Below are positions 1 to 9,486 of a DNA stretch of 56,641 nucleotides, in pieces. Made by a program: the position numbers and the translations under genes. How positions within the stretch are numbered: the stretch's first letter is position 1; each line of letters begins with the position of its first letter. This stretch comes from Rhodospirillaceae bacterium (lineage in GTDB: Bacteria > Pseudomonadota > Alphaproteobacteria > Rhodospirillales > Rhodospirillaceae): the NCBI GenBank assembly GCA_947476695.1, contig CANJRD010000022.1:1-56641 (forward strand), given 5' to 3'. The notes under the pieces are model-generated. The model was given only the letters and a program-made list of their open reading frames with translations, did not search any database and was not told where the DNA came from.

Positions 1-170
1 AGGCGGAACGTCGTGGGCGCCCACTTGTCAAATTTCTGCGAGTAATCCCGCACTGCAGCATCGCCGCGGGTCCGGATGTCCTTCAGGACGTCTTCGACAA
101 TCTGACGGACCTTCGCGTCCTCGGTCTCGATCACGTCGACGTTCATGCCATTCTTGAGATAGCGCGCCAT
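1..170 (-). CDS. Histidinol dehydrogenase family protein, N-terminal part (runs off the window)
   Basis: The 56 visible residues begin at an ATG behind a strong ribosome binding site (GGAGGT, 6 nt upstream). They match the start of the HisD fold: a short MARYLKNG head, then a helix with VRQIVEDVLKDIRTRGDAAV, the conserved RGDAA turn that precedes the NAD-binding domain. HisD oxidises histidinol to histidine. Paralogues with this MARYLK-type head are often found away from his genes and may act on other polyols or sulfonates, so histidine synthesis should not be assumed. No other his gene except hisC (40.6 kb away) is in the window. The catalytic region lies outside the window. The family is fairly sure; the substrate is open. 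Confidence 0.75.
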   Translation of the reverse strand, partial: MARYLKNGMNVDVIETEDAKVRQIVEDVLKDIRTRGDAAVRDYSQKFDKWAPTTFR

Positions 171-415
171 GGGGAGACCTCCGGTTTTCTGTCCGCGAAT
201 CGGCGGCAATCTACGCCAATCGCCCAAAGCCTGGCGACTCATTCCATGAGCTTTCTCGCAGATGCCAATCGTTGCGAATTATCAGCGGGGTAAAGGCCTA
301 TATGCTTGCGGGAAAGCAACGTTCGCGGCCCTTAGCCTTGCGACTTCCGCGAGTGTCAGTCCCACGCTGGCGCTAGACGCGCCAAGCTGCCCGAAGAAGC
401 GTCTATTGCAGACTT
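171..415. other. Intergenic leader of the HisD-like gene
   Basis: This 245-base gap separates the stop of the M16 peptidase from the start of the HisD-like gene, both on the minus strand. It must hold the HisD-like promoter unless the two are cotranscribed. I see only the ribosome binding site at its left edge and no convincing terminator or small gene. Confidence 0.4.
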
Positions 416-1672
416 TTACTGCAAGCGGGCGCGGAGCTTGTCGAAGTCTTCGAGCTTGGAGAGGTCGCCCATCGCCGCGACCGTGGGCGCGCTGTTTAGA
501 ACGCGCGCGGCGGCGCGTGAGATGCCCGCGCGATCGATGTCCTCGACCTTGGCGATGATCTCGGCCACCGACTGCAGGCGGCCATAAACCAGCAGCTGAC
601 GGGCACGCGAGGCGCAGCGACTGGACGGACTTTCAAGCGACATCAGCAGCCCGGCTTTCAACTGCGCGCGGGCGCGCTTGACCTCTTCTGGCGTGAGGCT
701 TTCGCCGACGCGACGGATCTCGTCGCAGAGTACCGGCACCATCTTCGGCAGGTCACCCGGCTCGGTCGCGGCATAGACGGTGAACAAGCCGGTGTCGCTG
801 AACGACTGGGTCGAGGAGAACACCGAATAAACAAGCCCGCGCTTCTCGCGGATTTCCTGGAACAGCCGCGACGACATGCCTTCACCCAGCAGCGTCGAGA
901 GGGCGGCGAGGTTGTAGTAGTCCGGGTCTTCATGCGAGAGCCCGGCGAAGCCGAGCACCAGATGGGTCTGCTCGAGATCGCGCGCTTCGCGGAAATCGCC
1001 GCCCGCATAGGATCCCGGCACCGCCGCCTTGCGCTCACGCTTGGCCAATGATCCGAACGACTGTTCGGCCATGCGCACGAAGTCGTCGTGATTGATCGCG
1101 CCTGACGCCGACAAGACGGTTTCGTCGGGCGCATAGTGTTCGGCCATGTGGCTCTTGAGATGCTCGGGCGTGATGCTGCGCACGATCTTCTCGTGACCAA
1201 GCACCGGCCAGCCGAGCGGCTGGTTCGGGAACGCGGTCGCCTGGGCGTGATCGAAGATGATGTCGTCCGGCGTGTCGATGGCCTGATAGATCTCCTGCAC
1301 GACGACGTGCTGCTCGCGGGCGAGTTCTTCGGCATCCATGGTCGAATTCAGGAAGATGTCGGCGATGATGTCGGTGGCAAGCCCCGCGTCTTCCTTCAGC
1401 ACCTTGGCGAAGTAGGCGGTGTGATCGCGGCTGGTGTAGGCATTCAGCTGCCCGCCGACGTTGTCCATTTCCTCGGCGATCTGTTGCGCCGTGCGTTGCG
1501 CGGTGCCCTTGAACGCCATGTGCTCAAGCAGGTGCGAAATGCCGTTCACATCGGCGGTTTCGTGACGCGTGCCGGCGCCGACCCATACACCCAGCGCCAC
1601 CGTCTCGACCGAGGTCATCGGGTCCGTGACGATGCGCAAGCCGTTGGCGAGAGTGGTCACCTGAACCGTCAT
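416..1672 (-). CDS. M16 family zinc peptidase (mitochondrial-processing-peptidase-like)
   Basis: The 418-residue protein is a single-unit M16B peptidase, the size expected for bacterial homologues of mitochondrial processing peptidase beta. The zinc site is the inverted motif HLLEH at residues 47-51, followed about 75 residues later by the acidic segment (EELAREQHVVVQEI) that supplies the third ligand. The C-terminal half holds the second, inactive M16 domain. Such enzymes degrade or process small peptides in cytoplasm or periplasm; no signal peptide is visible. I start at the ATG (MTVQVTTL); an in-frame GTG lies two codons upstream. The gene follows thrC after 36 bases in the same direction, an arrangement common in alphaproteobacteria, so cotranscription is likely. 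The active-site residues look intact. Confidence 0.9.
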   Translation of the reverse strand: MTVQVTTLANGLRIVTDPMTSVETVALGVWVGAGTRHETADVNGISHLLEHMAFKGTAQRTAQQIAEEMDNVGGQLNAYTSRDHTAYFAKVLKEDAGLATDIIADIFLNSTMDAEELAREQHVVVQEIYQAIDTPDDIIFDHAQATAFPNQPLGWPVLGHEKIVRSITPEHLKSHMAEHYAPDETVLSASGAINHDDFVRMAEQSFGSLAKRERKAAVPGSYAGGDFREARDLEQTHLVLGFAGLSHEDPDYYNLAALSTLLGEGMSSRLFQEIREKRGLVYSVFSSTQSFSDTGLFTVYAATEPGDLPKMVPVLCDEIRRVGESLTPEEVKRARAQLKAGLLMSLESPSSRCASRARQLLVYGRLQSVAEIIAKVEDIDRAGISRAAARVLNSAPTVAAMGDLSKLEDFDKLRARLQ

Positions 1673-1708
1673 GGGCACCTGGTATTTAGGGAGGAGAACC
1701 GCCGCAAG

Positions 1709-3103
1709 CTAGGCCGAAACGTTGGCGCGGATGAATCGCCGCACGGCGTCGACGTCGTTCGCGAGTTCCGTGAACCGTTCGCTTCGGTTGAAAACGGCGG
1801 CCAGCGGCGCGGGCGGCGGCGGGGCGCTGCCGATAGCGCTTTTGACGGCGTCCGGGAACTTGGCCGGATGGGCGGTCGCCAAAGCCACGCGCGGGATCGA
1901 GCGGTCCGTGTCCAGGACGCGGCCTGCGTGAATGCCGACCACCGAATGCGGATCGATCAACTCACCGGTGGCATCGTGCAGTTCGCGCATCGCCTTCTTG
2001 GTGCCTTCGTCGTCTAGACGGGCGCCCGAGAACAACGCGCCGATCTTGGCATGCGCTGCCGGTGCGACGGTATAGCGCCCACCCTGCTTCAGCTGATCCA
2101 TCAGGCGCGACACGGCGGCACCATCGCGGTCGTAGGCCTCGAACAGCAGACGTTCGAAGTTGGACGACACCTGGATGTCCATCGACGGGCTCAAGCTCGG
2201 CTGCACGCCTTCGACGGTCATCGCACCGGTCTCGAAATAGCGCGTCAGGATGTCGTTGCGGTTGGACCCGACAATCAGCTTCGCGATGGGCAGGCCCATG
2301 CGATACGCGGCATAGCCGGCGAAGACGTTGCCGAAGTTGCCCGTGGGCACGGCGAAAGTGATCTTGCGATCCGGTGCGCCGAGATGGATCGCAGCCCAAA
2401 CGTAATAGACGATCTGGGCCATGATGCGCGCCCAGTTGATCGAGTTCACCGCCGAGAGGTTCAGTTCCGTGCGGAACGTCGTGTCGGCGAACAGCGCCTT
2501 CACGATGTCCTGGCAATCGTCGAAGGTGCCTGCGAGCGCGATGTTGTGGACGTTGGCGGCGTCGACCGTGGTCATCTGCCGGCGCTGCACCTCGGACGTG
2601 CGGCCCGACGGATGCATGATGAAGATGTCGATGTTGGCGCGGTCGCGGCAAGCTTCGATCGCCGCCGAGCCGGTGTCGCCCGACGTCGCGCCGACGATGG
2701 TGATGCGACTGCCGCGCGCTTTCAAAACATGCTCGAAGAACAAGCCGACGAGCTGCAGCGCGTAATCCTTGAACGCGAACGTCGGCCCGTGGAACAGCTC
2801 GAGCAGCCATTCGTTGGCGTCGAGCTGCTTCAGCGGCGCGACGGCCGGATGCGTGAAACGCCCGTAGGCTTGCGCGCAGAGACGCGGCAGATCTTTTTCC
2901 AGCACCGAACCGGCGACAAACGGCGCCATAACGCGCGCCGCGACCTCGGCATAGGACTTGCCCCGCAGCGCAAGCAGGTCAGCCGCCGTCAGGGTCGGCC
3001 ACTGCTCAGGCACATAAAGACCGCCGTCGGTCGCAAGGCCGGCCAGCAGAACATCGTCGAAGCCGAGCGTTGGAGCACGGCCGCGGGTCGAAACGTAGCG
3101 CAC
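1709..3103 (-). CDS. thrC: Threonine synthase
   Basis: Threonine synthase converts O-phosphohomoserine to threonine using pyridoxal phosphate. The 464-residue product starts VRYVSTRG, the usual ThrC head, and shows GLATDGGLYVPE near residue 25. The PLP lysine lies in GPTFAFKDYALQ, and the phosphate-binding segment in GATSGDTGSAA. I chose the GTG at 3103 because homologues begin M/V-RYVSTRG; the frame stays open for about 34 more codons upstream, but these are low-complexity and family-unlike. Downstream is the M16 peptidase in the same direction. With asd (24.8 kb) and metX (41.9 kb) it belongs to the aspartate-family pathway, although the genes are scattered. Confidence 0.95.
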   Translation of the reverse strand: MRYVSTRGRAPTLGFDDVLLAGLATDGGLYVPEQWPTLTAADLLALRGKSYAEVAARVMAPFVAGSVLEKDLPRLCAQAYGRFTHPAVAPLKQLDANEWLLELFHGPTFAFKDYALQLVGLFFEHVLKARGSRITIVGATSGDTGSAAIEACRDRANIDIFIMHPSGRTSEVQRRQMTTVDAANVHNIALAGTFDDCQDIVKALFADTTFRTELNLSAVNSINWARIMAQIVYYVWAAIHLGAPDRKITFAVPTGNFGNVFAGYAAYRMGLPIAKLIVGSNRNDILTRYFETGAMTVEGVQPSLSPSMDIQVSSNFERLLFEAYDRDGAAVSRLMDQLKQGGRYTVAPAAHAKIGALFSGARLDDEGTKKAMRELHDATGELIDPHSVVGIHAGRVLDTDRSIPRVALATAHPAKFPDAVKSAIGSAPPPPAPLAAVFNRSERFTELANDVDAVRRFIRANVSA

Positions 3104-3391
3104 GGATGGATGCCTTTGGCGACGGGGACTCTGGAGGTCCGGGGGATACACCGGGGTTGCCGGCGGGGCAATACAGCCGCCCAACCGACGGCGTCGTGAT
3201 ATCACAACCGGAGAATTTTTACACGCTCTGCCAATGTGTTAGCCGAGACTCGGCCGGTGGTGAAAATGACAGAGGGGTGAAATCCCCCGGACTTTTACCC
3301 TTATAAGTTGCAGTGCCGAAGCGGGCCACGGCAAGTGTCGTCAACCCCCGCGGGCGGCAGGGGGCTGGACGCGCCGCTGTTTCGGGGAACC
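3104..3391. promoter_or_regulatory. Divergent promoter region between thrC and the EAL/GGDEF gene
   Basis: This 288-base gap separates genes transcribed away from each other and should contain both promoters. It holds a perfect 10-bp palindrome GTGATATCAC (3196-3205) about 93 bases upstream of thrC. A TATAAG hexamer (3302-3307) could be the -10 element for the plus-strand gene; no good -35 partner is visible. A short GGGG/CCCC hairpin lies at about 3273-3288. None of these is proven. Confidence 0.4.
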
Positions 3392-5206
3392 ATGCCTATG
3401 AACGTTGTCGCAGCGGCCATTCCCAGCGCCGCCCTGGAAAGCGGAGCCAAAAGCCGCGAGCCACGGGTTGGGCATCCGCTGGCGCAGATCCTCGACATTG
3501 CCTTTCAGCCGATTGTCGACATCCATACCGGCCGGGTGTTTGGCTACGAAGCCTTGATGCGCAATGCGGGCGCGGCGGGTTTCGCCTCGCCGGTCGCCTT
3601 GATGGATGCGCGCGCGGAGGTCGGCGACTTGCCGGAATCCGAGGCTGCCATCGTCGAACGCGCCTTCGCGCGCTTCGCCGAGATCGGCGGCCATCAGAAC
3701 CTGAAGCTGTTCCTGAATCTCGATGGCCGGACCATCGCCGCCGGTGAGCCAATCCGCTCCACCCTCGCGCGGCTCAAGCGACGCCATGGCCTGTCGAACG
3801 CGAACCTCGCGATCGAGGTGTCGGAACGTTACGACTTCGCCGGCCATGAAGCGGGCTTCGCCGCGCTGCTCGATCTGCGCACGGAATTCGGCAGCCTGAC
3901 GCTGGACGACTTCGGCGCCGGCCACGCCAACCTGCAGATGTTCTATCACGTCGAACCGAACATCCTGAAACTCGACCGCTTCATCATCTCCTCCATCGGC
4001 TCGGACCCGAAGAAGGTCGTGTTCCTGCAGCACATCGTGAAGATGGCGCACCTGCTCGGCAGCCTGGTGGTGGCCGAAGGCGTGGAGACGGCGCAGGAAT
4101 ACTACGTCTGCCGCGAATTGGGTTGCGACCTCGTGCAAGGCTATGCGGTAGCACGGCCGACCACGGACCTGGCCACGCTGCGGCTCAGTTATTCCAACGT
4201 CGTGGCGCTGCTGCACAAGGACCGGCGCCGCAAGGACACCGACCTCGACCTGGTGATGAGCCAGTTGGATGAGATCGCGCCGATCAACGTCGAAGACGGC
4301 ATCGACGCGGTGTTCGAGCGATTCCGGCAGCAGCCGGACAGTTCGTTCTTCCCCGTGGTGGATCGCGTCGGCCTGGCGATTGGCCTGATCCACGAACGCG
4401 ATCTCAAGGCGATCCTGTACTCCAAGTATGGCCGCGATCTTTTGCAGAACCGCCACCGTCGCAAGCAGGCAACGCTGAGCGCCTTCGTGAAACCCTGCGC
4501 CATGGCCAACGTGACGGCCTCGGCGGAAAAGATTCTGGAAGTGTTCGCCTCACGCCCGGACTCCGAAGGCGTCGTGATCACCGAGGAATCGCGCTATCGC
4601 GGCTTCCTGCATGCGCGTTCGCTGCTGCGCATCATCAACGAGAAGAACCTTCAGCTCGCGCGCGACCAGAACCCGTTGAGCCGCCTGCCCGGCAACATGC
4701 TGATCCATGAGTACATAGCCGCGGCCCAGGCATCGGACTCGACTTACCACCTTGCCTATCTCGACTTCGATAACTTCAAGCCGTTCAACGACACTTATGG
4801 ATTCCGCGTCGGCGACCGCGCGATCCTGATGTGCGCCGACGTGTTGCGCGGTGCCTTCGCGCGCGACGATCGCTTCGTTGGCCATGTCGGCGGCGACGAC
4901 TTCTTCGTCGGCTTCAAGGGCGCCAGCGGCGATGAGGCGATTGCGGAGTTGCAGGCCGTACTCGCCAAGTTCAAGAACGATGTCGAGAGCCTCTATGCGC
5001 CGGAAGACCGCGCCAAGGGGTACATCGAGGCGACGTCGCGCACCGGGAACAAGGACAAGTTCCCGCTGCTGACCATCAGCGGCGCGGTGATCCACTCGAC
5101 CAGTGGACGACACCTGCCGCCGATCGATCATCTGAGCGCGACGATCGCGGAAGCGAAGAAAGCGGCAAAACAGGCGTCGGAGAAGATCGTCCGCGTCGCG
5201 GTGTAG
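3392..5206 (+). CDS. Cyclic-di-GMP signalling protein, EAL-CBS-GGDEF order
   Basis: The 604-residue cytoplasmic protein has an EAL domain first (about residues 35-285), a CBS pair (about 285-415) and a C-terminal GGDEF domain (about 440-600). The EAL domain keeps the residues expected for an active phosphodiesterase: E of YEALMR, N of LNLDGR, E of LAIEVSER, the pair in DDFGAG, K of LKLDR, E of VAEGVET and Q of VQGY. The GGDEF signature is GGDDF with no RxxD inhibitory site at the usual spacing, so it may sense GTP rather than make c-di-GMP. CBS domains commonly bind adenine nucleotides. I start at ATG 3392 (MPMNVV); an upstream TTG-started frame adds 28 unlikely residues. The net activity is predicted to be c-di-GMP breakdown. 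A possible target, PilB with MshEN modules, lies at 53 kb. Confidence 0.9.
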   Translation: MPMNVVAAAIPSAALESGAKSREPRVGHPLAQILDIAFQPIVDIHTGRVFGYEALMRNAGAAGFASPVALMDARAEVGDLPESEAAIVERAFARFAEIGGHQNLKLFLNLDGRTIAAGEPIRSTLARLKRRHGLSNANLAIEVSERYDFAGHEAGFAALLDLRTEFGSLTLDDFGAGHANLQMFYHVEPNILKLDRFIISSIGSDPKKVVFLQHIVKMAHLLGSLVVAEGVETAQEYYVCRELGCDLVQGYAVARPTTDLATLRLSYSNVVALLHKDRRRKDTDLDLVMSQLDEIAPINVEDGIDAVFERFRQQPDSSFFPVVDRVGLAIGLIHERDLKAILYSKYGRDLLQNRHRRKQATLSAFVKPCAMANVTASAEKILEVFASRPDSEGVVITEESRYRGFLHARSLLRIINEKNLQLARDQNPLSRLPGNMLIHEYIAAAQASDSTYHLAYLDFDNFKPFNDTYGFRVGDRAILMCADVLRGAFARDDRFVGHVGGDDFFVGFKGASGDEAIAELQAVLAKFKNDVESLYAPEDRAKGYIEATSRTGNKDKFPLLTISGAVIHSTSGRHLPPIDHLSATIAEAKKAAKQASEKIVRVAV

Positions 5207-5208
5207 CG

Positions 5209-5949
5209 CTAACCGCGACCGACGAAGGGCATCTTGGTCGCGATCACCGTCATGTTCAGCACGGTGGCTTCCGGGGGCAGGTTGGCCATGTACAGCACGG
5301 CCTCGACCACATGCCGCAGATCGAAGCGCGGCTCCGTTGCGACGGCACCGGTGGACTGAAGCGTGCCCTTCGCGAACTTTTCCGTCATGTCCGTGGCGAC
5401 ATTGCCGATGTCGATCTGGCTGCAGGCGATATCGAAGTCGCGTCCGTCGAGCGCCAGGGATTGCGTCAGCCCCGTGATCGCGTGCTTCGTCGCGGTATAG
5501 AGGGTGGCATTGCGCCGCGGCCGATGGGCAGCGATGGAGCCGTTGTTGATGATGCGCCCGCCGCGCGGGCTTTGCGCCTTCATGATGCGGAAGGCCTCGC
5601 GCGCGCAGGTCACGCAGCCGGTAAGGTTGGTGGCGATGGTCGCGGCGATGGTGGCATCGTCGATTTCGTCCAGCGCCACGTAGGGCGGCGAAACGCCCGC
5701 ATTGTTGAATAGAAGATCGACCCGGCCGAACGCCTCGCGGGTTTGGTCGAACAGGCGCGCGACTTCGGCGGGCTTGGTGACGTCGGTGGCGACGGCGAGC
5801 GCGTTCGGCAAGCGCTGCGCGATGTCCTTGAGCGGCTGTTCACGTCGCGCGGCCAGTGCGACCTTGTAGCCGCTCGCAAGCAGACCTTCGGCGACGGCGC
5901 GACCGATGCCGCTGCTGGCGCCGGTGACAATCGCGACTTTCTGCGTCAT
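5209..5949 (-). CDS. Short-chain dehydrogenase/reductase (classical SDR)
   Basis: The 246-residue protein is a typical classical SDR. It has the nucleotide-binding TGASSGIG at residues 9-16, the NNAG structural motif, an NGS segment supplying the catalytic serine, and the YTATK catalytic Tyr/Lys pair. The basic residues after the first strand (AARRE) favour NADP. The substrate cannot be read from sequence. It is the last gene of the minus-strand Mla-type cluster, 8 bases after the auxiliary lipoprotein, so it is probably cotranscribed, but a functional link to lipid transport is only positional. It ends 2 bases from the convergent EAL/GGDEF gene. Confidence 0.9.
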   Translation of the reverse strand: MTQKVAIVTGASSGIGRAVAEGLLASGYKVALAARREQPLKDIAQRLPNALAVATDVTKPAEVARLFDQTREAFGRVDLLFNNAGVSPPYVALDEIDDATIAATIATNLTGCVTCAREAFRIMKAQSPRGGRIINNGSIAAHRPRRNATLYTATKHAITGLTQSLALDGRDFDIACSQIDIGNVATDMTEKFAKGTLQSTGAVATEPRFDLRHVVEAVLYMANLPPEATVLNMTVIATKMPFVGRG

Positions 5950-5957
5950 GGCGCCGC

Positions 5958-6575
5958 CTAGACCGGCGGCGGCTTTACGCTGGCGAGGTCATCGATGAAA
6001 TCGGTCCAGACCTGACCGACGGCCACGCCAAAGGCATCGACCGCCGCCGGGATGTTGCCGTCGCCAGCCGGGACTTCGTGACGATAGGTCTTGAGCAACA
6101 GCGGCGCGCCGCTGCGCGTGGCGCGCAACAGCAGTTCGACTTCGACCACGACCTGCGCGCCATCCTGCTCGAAGCGACGGATGCGGCCGACGACTTCATA
6201 GGCGCGGTCGAGCCGCAGTTCCGGCGTGGTGACGATCTGGAAGGCGTTCGCGCGGCGCAGCGCGTCGACCAGACTGTCCTGCAACACCACGCCCGGGGCT
6301 TTCCACCAGTAGTGATAATTGTAGCCGGCGATGCGGATCGCGCCGTCACGATGCATGATCTGGCGATCGTTCAGCATGCCGTCGGCGCGGAACGGCGTGA
6401 CGTCGACCGTGCCGGGAAGCATTCCACCCGCGCGCGACGGCACGTCGCTCTGCGAGAGACGGTAGTAGGAATCCGGCGGGGTCGTTTGACCGCTGCAGGC
6501 TGCCAGGGCCGCGAGCGCGATGCCGGTGCAAGCCGCGCGGCGCGTCCAGGATTTCAGGCGGGAATGGTGTGTCAT
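5958..6575 (-). CDS. ABC-type transport auxiliary lipoprotein (PqiC/DUF330-like)
   Basis: The 205-residue product has a lipoprotein signal: a basic head, a hydrophobic stretch and the lipobox LAAC with the predicted lipidated cysteine near residue 28. The mature part resembles the ABC_trans_aux family that partners MCE-protein ABC transporters: SYYRLS at the start of the domain and a conserved core ending in a hydrophobic helix (VAVGQVWTDFIDDL). It is expected at the periplasmic face of the outer membrane, where it could receive or donate phospholipid handled by the MlaD homologue. It lies 8 bases downstream of mlaD, consistent with one transcript. The family call rests on lipobox, size and context. 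Confidence 0.85.
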   Translation of the reverse strand: MTHHSRLKSWTRRAACTGIALAALAACSGQTTPPDSYYRLSQSDVPSRAGGMLPGTVDVTPFRADGMLNDRQIMHRDGAIRIAGYNYHYWWKAPGVVLQDSLVDALRRANAFQIVTTPELRLDRAYEVVGRIRRFEQDGAQVVVEVELLLRATRSGAPLLLKTYRHEVPAGDGNIPAAVDAFGVAVGQVWTDFIDDLASVKPPPV

Positions 6576-6583
6576 CGCGCCCT

Positions 6584-7603
6584 CTACTTCTTCTTCGCGG
6601 TCGGGGCTTTGCCCGGCGCGTTGTCCGGTTGCGGCTGGCCGCGCAGGATGATCCCCGGATTGTCGCGGATCGCACGGGTCGCTTCGGCCAGGTTACGGCT
6701 GGCTTCGGCGGCGCCTTGCGCGATGTCGTCGATGTAGCGCGCCGCGGTGCCCAGGGTGTAGCGCATGTCGCGGATGCTTTCGTCGATGTTACCGGCGTTC
6801 TGGTTGATGACGCGGTTGATCGTTTCGGTCGCCTCGGTGATCGCCTGACGCGTCTTGTCGAGGTCGTTCGAGAACTTCATGAAGTTCGCGGTGGTGGCAT
6901 CGACGTTGGCCAGCGTCTGGCCGATATGCGCGCGGTTCTCGGGGCTGAGCAGGTCGCGTTCCACGATCTGCGTGGTGTGCTTCATGCTGGCCAGCAGTTC
7001 GGGCGCATCCTTGGCCAGCGCGCTGGTGATCGTCTGCACGTCTTTCAGGATGGCCGGCAGGTTTTCCTGCGAGGCCTTGTCGAACCGCGCCGCGAGGTTG
7101 TTGAGGCTCTGCAACAACGGGCGGATCGATTCATTGCTGAGCGTGCCGAACTGCGCGCTGAGTTCCGACAGGGTCGCGAAGAAGTTGGACGACGATATGC
7201 CCTGGATCTCGCCACCCGGCTGGATCGCCTTCTCGCTCTGTCCGCCACGGATATCGATGGTCATCGCCGACAACAGGCCGCCGGCCGCCGCGCGCGCCAC
7301 GCTGTCTTCCGGGATACGCCAGCCCTTCTGGACCTTCATCGTCACACGGAACAGGAGCGAAACGCCGCCCTTTTCCTTGGGATTGCTCGGCGTCGGTTCC
7401 ACGGTGTCGACTTCGCCGATCTGATAGCCCTCGTACAGCACCGCGGTACCGTACTTGATGCCAGAGACGTTGTTGTAAACGGTGAAATATGTGTCGGTCG
7501 CGCCGGAGCGCCCCGCCAATATGGACAACGCGATCACGAACGCCACGACCATGGCCATGACGAAGGCGCCGACGACGACGTAGTTGATCCGGCTGTCCTG
7601 CAT
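6584..7603 (-). CDS. mlaD: MlaD-type MCE domain protein of a lipid ABC transporter
   Basis: The 339-residue protein has one N-terminal membrane helix (residues about 8-28), then a single MCE domain (about 38-120, with VSGIKYGTAVLYEGYQIGEV), then a long helical tail. MCE proteins form hexameric rings in the periplasm that carry phospholipids between the membranes. The tail is longer than in Escherichia coli MlaD (about 180 residues in total), as is usual in alphaproteobacteria, and could form a coiled-coil barrel. It ends in a short basic KKK. The gene follows mlaF after 152 bases that contain two palindromes, the only sizeable gap in this otherwise tight operon, so mlaD and the lipoprotein may be expressed at a different level from mlaEF. 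Confidence 0.93.
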   Translation of the reverse strand: MQDSRINYVVVGAFVMAMVVAFVIALSILAGRSGATDTYFTVYNNVSGIKYGTAVLYEGYQIGEVDTVEPTPSNPKEKGGVSLLFRVTMKVQKGWRIPEDSVARAAAGGLLSAMTIDIRGGQSEKAIQPGGEIQGISSSNFFATLSELSAQFGTLSNESIRPLLQSLNNLAARFDKASQENLPAILKDVQTITSALAKDAPELLASMKHTTQIVERDLLSPENRAHIGQTLANVDATTANFMKFSNDLDKTRQAITEATETINRVINQNAGNIDESIRDMRYTLGTAARYIDDIAQGAAEASRNLAEATRAIRDNPGIILRGQPQPDNAPGKAPTAKKK

Positions 7604-7664
7604 TTGCCTCTGTCCCAGCGTTATTGACGCCGCGACTGCCCCTCTACTTTCGACTTCACCCTAG

Positions 7665-7712
7665 CGCGTCGCTCCGAAAAGTGGAAAGCGGTTTTCGGCT
7701 GAAAGCGACGCG
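7665..7712. repeat. Interspersed palindromic repeat, CCGAAAAGTGG...TTTTCGG type
   Basis: This is an imperfect inverted repeat with outer arms GCGTCGCT and AGCGACGC and inner arms CCGAAAA and TTTTCGG around GTGGAAAGCGG. Intergenic palindromes with the core GAAAAGTGG(A/G)A-CCGGTTTTCGG are widespread in alphaproteobacterial genomes. I found only this copy in the window. It lies in the mlaF-mlaD gap and would fold into a strong mRNA hairpin. Confidence 0.7.
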
Positions 7713-7723
7713 TTCTCAAAGAA

Positions 7724-7755
7724 CTAGAACGATCAGCGCTACTGCGCAGATCGTT

Positions 7756-7759
<4 letters not shown>
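7724..7759. repeat. Perfect 11-bp inverted repeat overlapping the mlaF stop codon
   Basis: The arms CTAGAACGATC (7724-7734) and GATCGTTCTAG (7749-7759) are perfect complements separated by 14 bases. The right arm contains the mlaF stop codon. Together with the palindrome at 7665-7712 it makes a two-hairpin mosaic within the operon that could stop 3' exonucleases or reduce readthrough. No T-run follows on the minus strand, so it is not a classical terminator. Confidence 0.75.
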
Positions 7760-8628
<869 letters not shown>

Positions 8629-8632
8629 GGCT

Positions 8633-9481
8633 TCAACGCGTGGTGATGAAGCCGAAGATCATGTCGGTCACGATGATGGCGCTGATCGCAAGCACGACGG
8701 AACGCGTCGTCATGCGGCCGACACCCTCGGCGCCGCCGGTGACGCCCGCGCCGTTGATGACGCCCACCAGCGTGATCAGGATGCCGAACAGGATGGACTT
8801 CCAGAAGCCGTGCATCACGTCTTCCGGGCGCAGCAAGTCGCGGAGCTGATGAACATATGCGCCCATCGTCAGGCCCAGTTCGGCCCAGATATAAATGCCG
8901 GCCCCAAGCAGCATCACGACATCGGCCCACAGCGCCAGCAGCGGCACCATCACCACCATGGCGATCAGCGCCGGCGCGACCAGGAAACGTACCGGTTCGA
9001 TGCCCATGACCTCGAGCGCGTCGAGTTCCTGGCTGATCCGCATGGTGCCGATGCGCGCGGCCAGCGAAGAGCCGGTGCGCCCGGCGACGATCACGCCGGT
9101 GATCAGCGGCGCGAATTCGCGCGAGACCGAGAACGCCACGCCGATGGTGACTTGGTCTTCCGCGCCGAAGATGCGCAGCGAGTAGATGCCCTGGATGGCC
9201 AGCATCATGCCGACGGTGATCGACATCAGGGTGACGATCGGCAACGCCTTGATGCCGACTTCCATGGCGCGCTCGAAGGTCGCGGGGATGCGCACCGGCT
9301 GAGCGCGGCTCGGGCCGAGGAAGATGAAGAAGACAACGCGGATCAGCAGCCAGGCGCCGAAGCCGACTTCGGAGACGGCGCGCATCGTGCCTTCGCCGAG
9401 GCTTTCGAGGAATCGCCGACCTTTCTCGACGAGAGATTCAAAGCCGCTCTTTGTCTCGGCTTGTCCCTCGGCTTCGGCCAT
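8633..9481 (-). CDS. mlaE: MlaE-type ABC transporter permease
   Basis: The 282-residue protein has the five or six membrane segments and the conserved MlaE core. This includes the glycine-rich loop VAGRTGSSLAARIGTMRISQELDALEVMGIEP, of which the EALEVMGI-like end is the coupling helix that contacts the ATPase. It works in the inner membrane with MlaF and MlaD in phospholipid trafficking that maintains outer-membrane asymmetry. A cytoplasmic amphipathic N-terminus of about 40 residues precedes the first helix. The gene starts 5 bases after the STAS gene and is followed by mlaF 4 bases later, so translation is probably coupled. Confidence 0.94.
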   Translation of the reverse strand: MAEAEGQAETKSGFESLVEKGRRFLESLGEGTMRAVSEVGFGAWLLIRVVFFIFLGPSRAQPVRIPATFERAMEVGIKALPIVTLMSITVGMMLAIQGIYSLRIFGAEDQVTIGVAFSVSREFAPLITGVIVAGRTGSSLAARIGTMRISQELDALEVMGIEPVRFLVAPALIAMVVMVPLLALWADVVMLLGAGIYIWAELGLTMGAYVHQLRDLLRPEDVMHGFWKSILFGILITLVGVINGAGVTGGAEGVGRMTTRSVVLAISAIIVTDMIFGFITTR

Positions 9482-9486
9482 GGCGA

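Noticed and set aside
262-558. 98-codon plus-strand frame at the left edge
   Set aside because: It overlaps the M16 peptidase 3' end in antisense, has a low-complexity Arg-rich product and no ribosome binding site.
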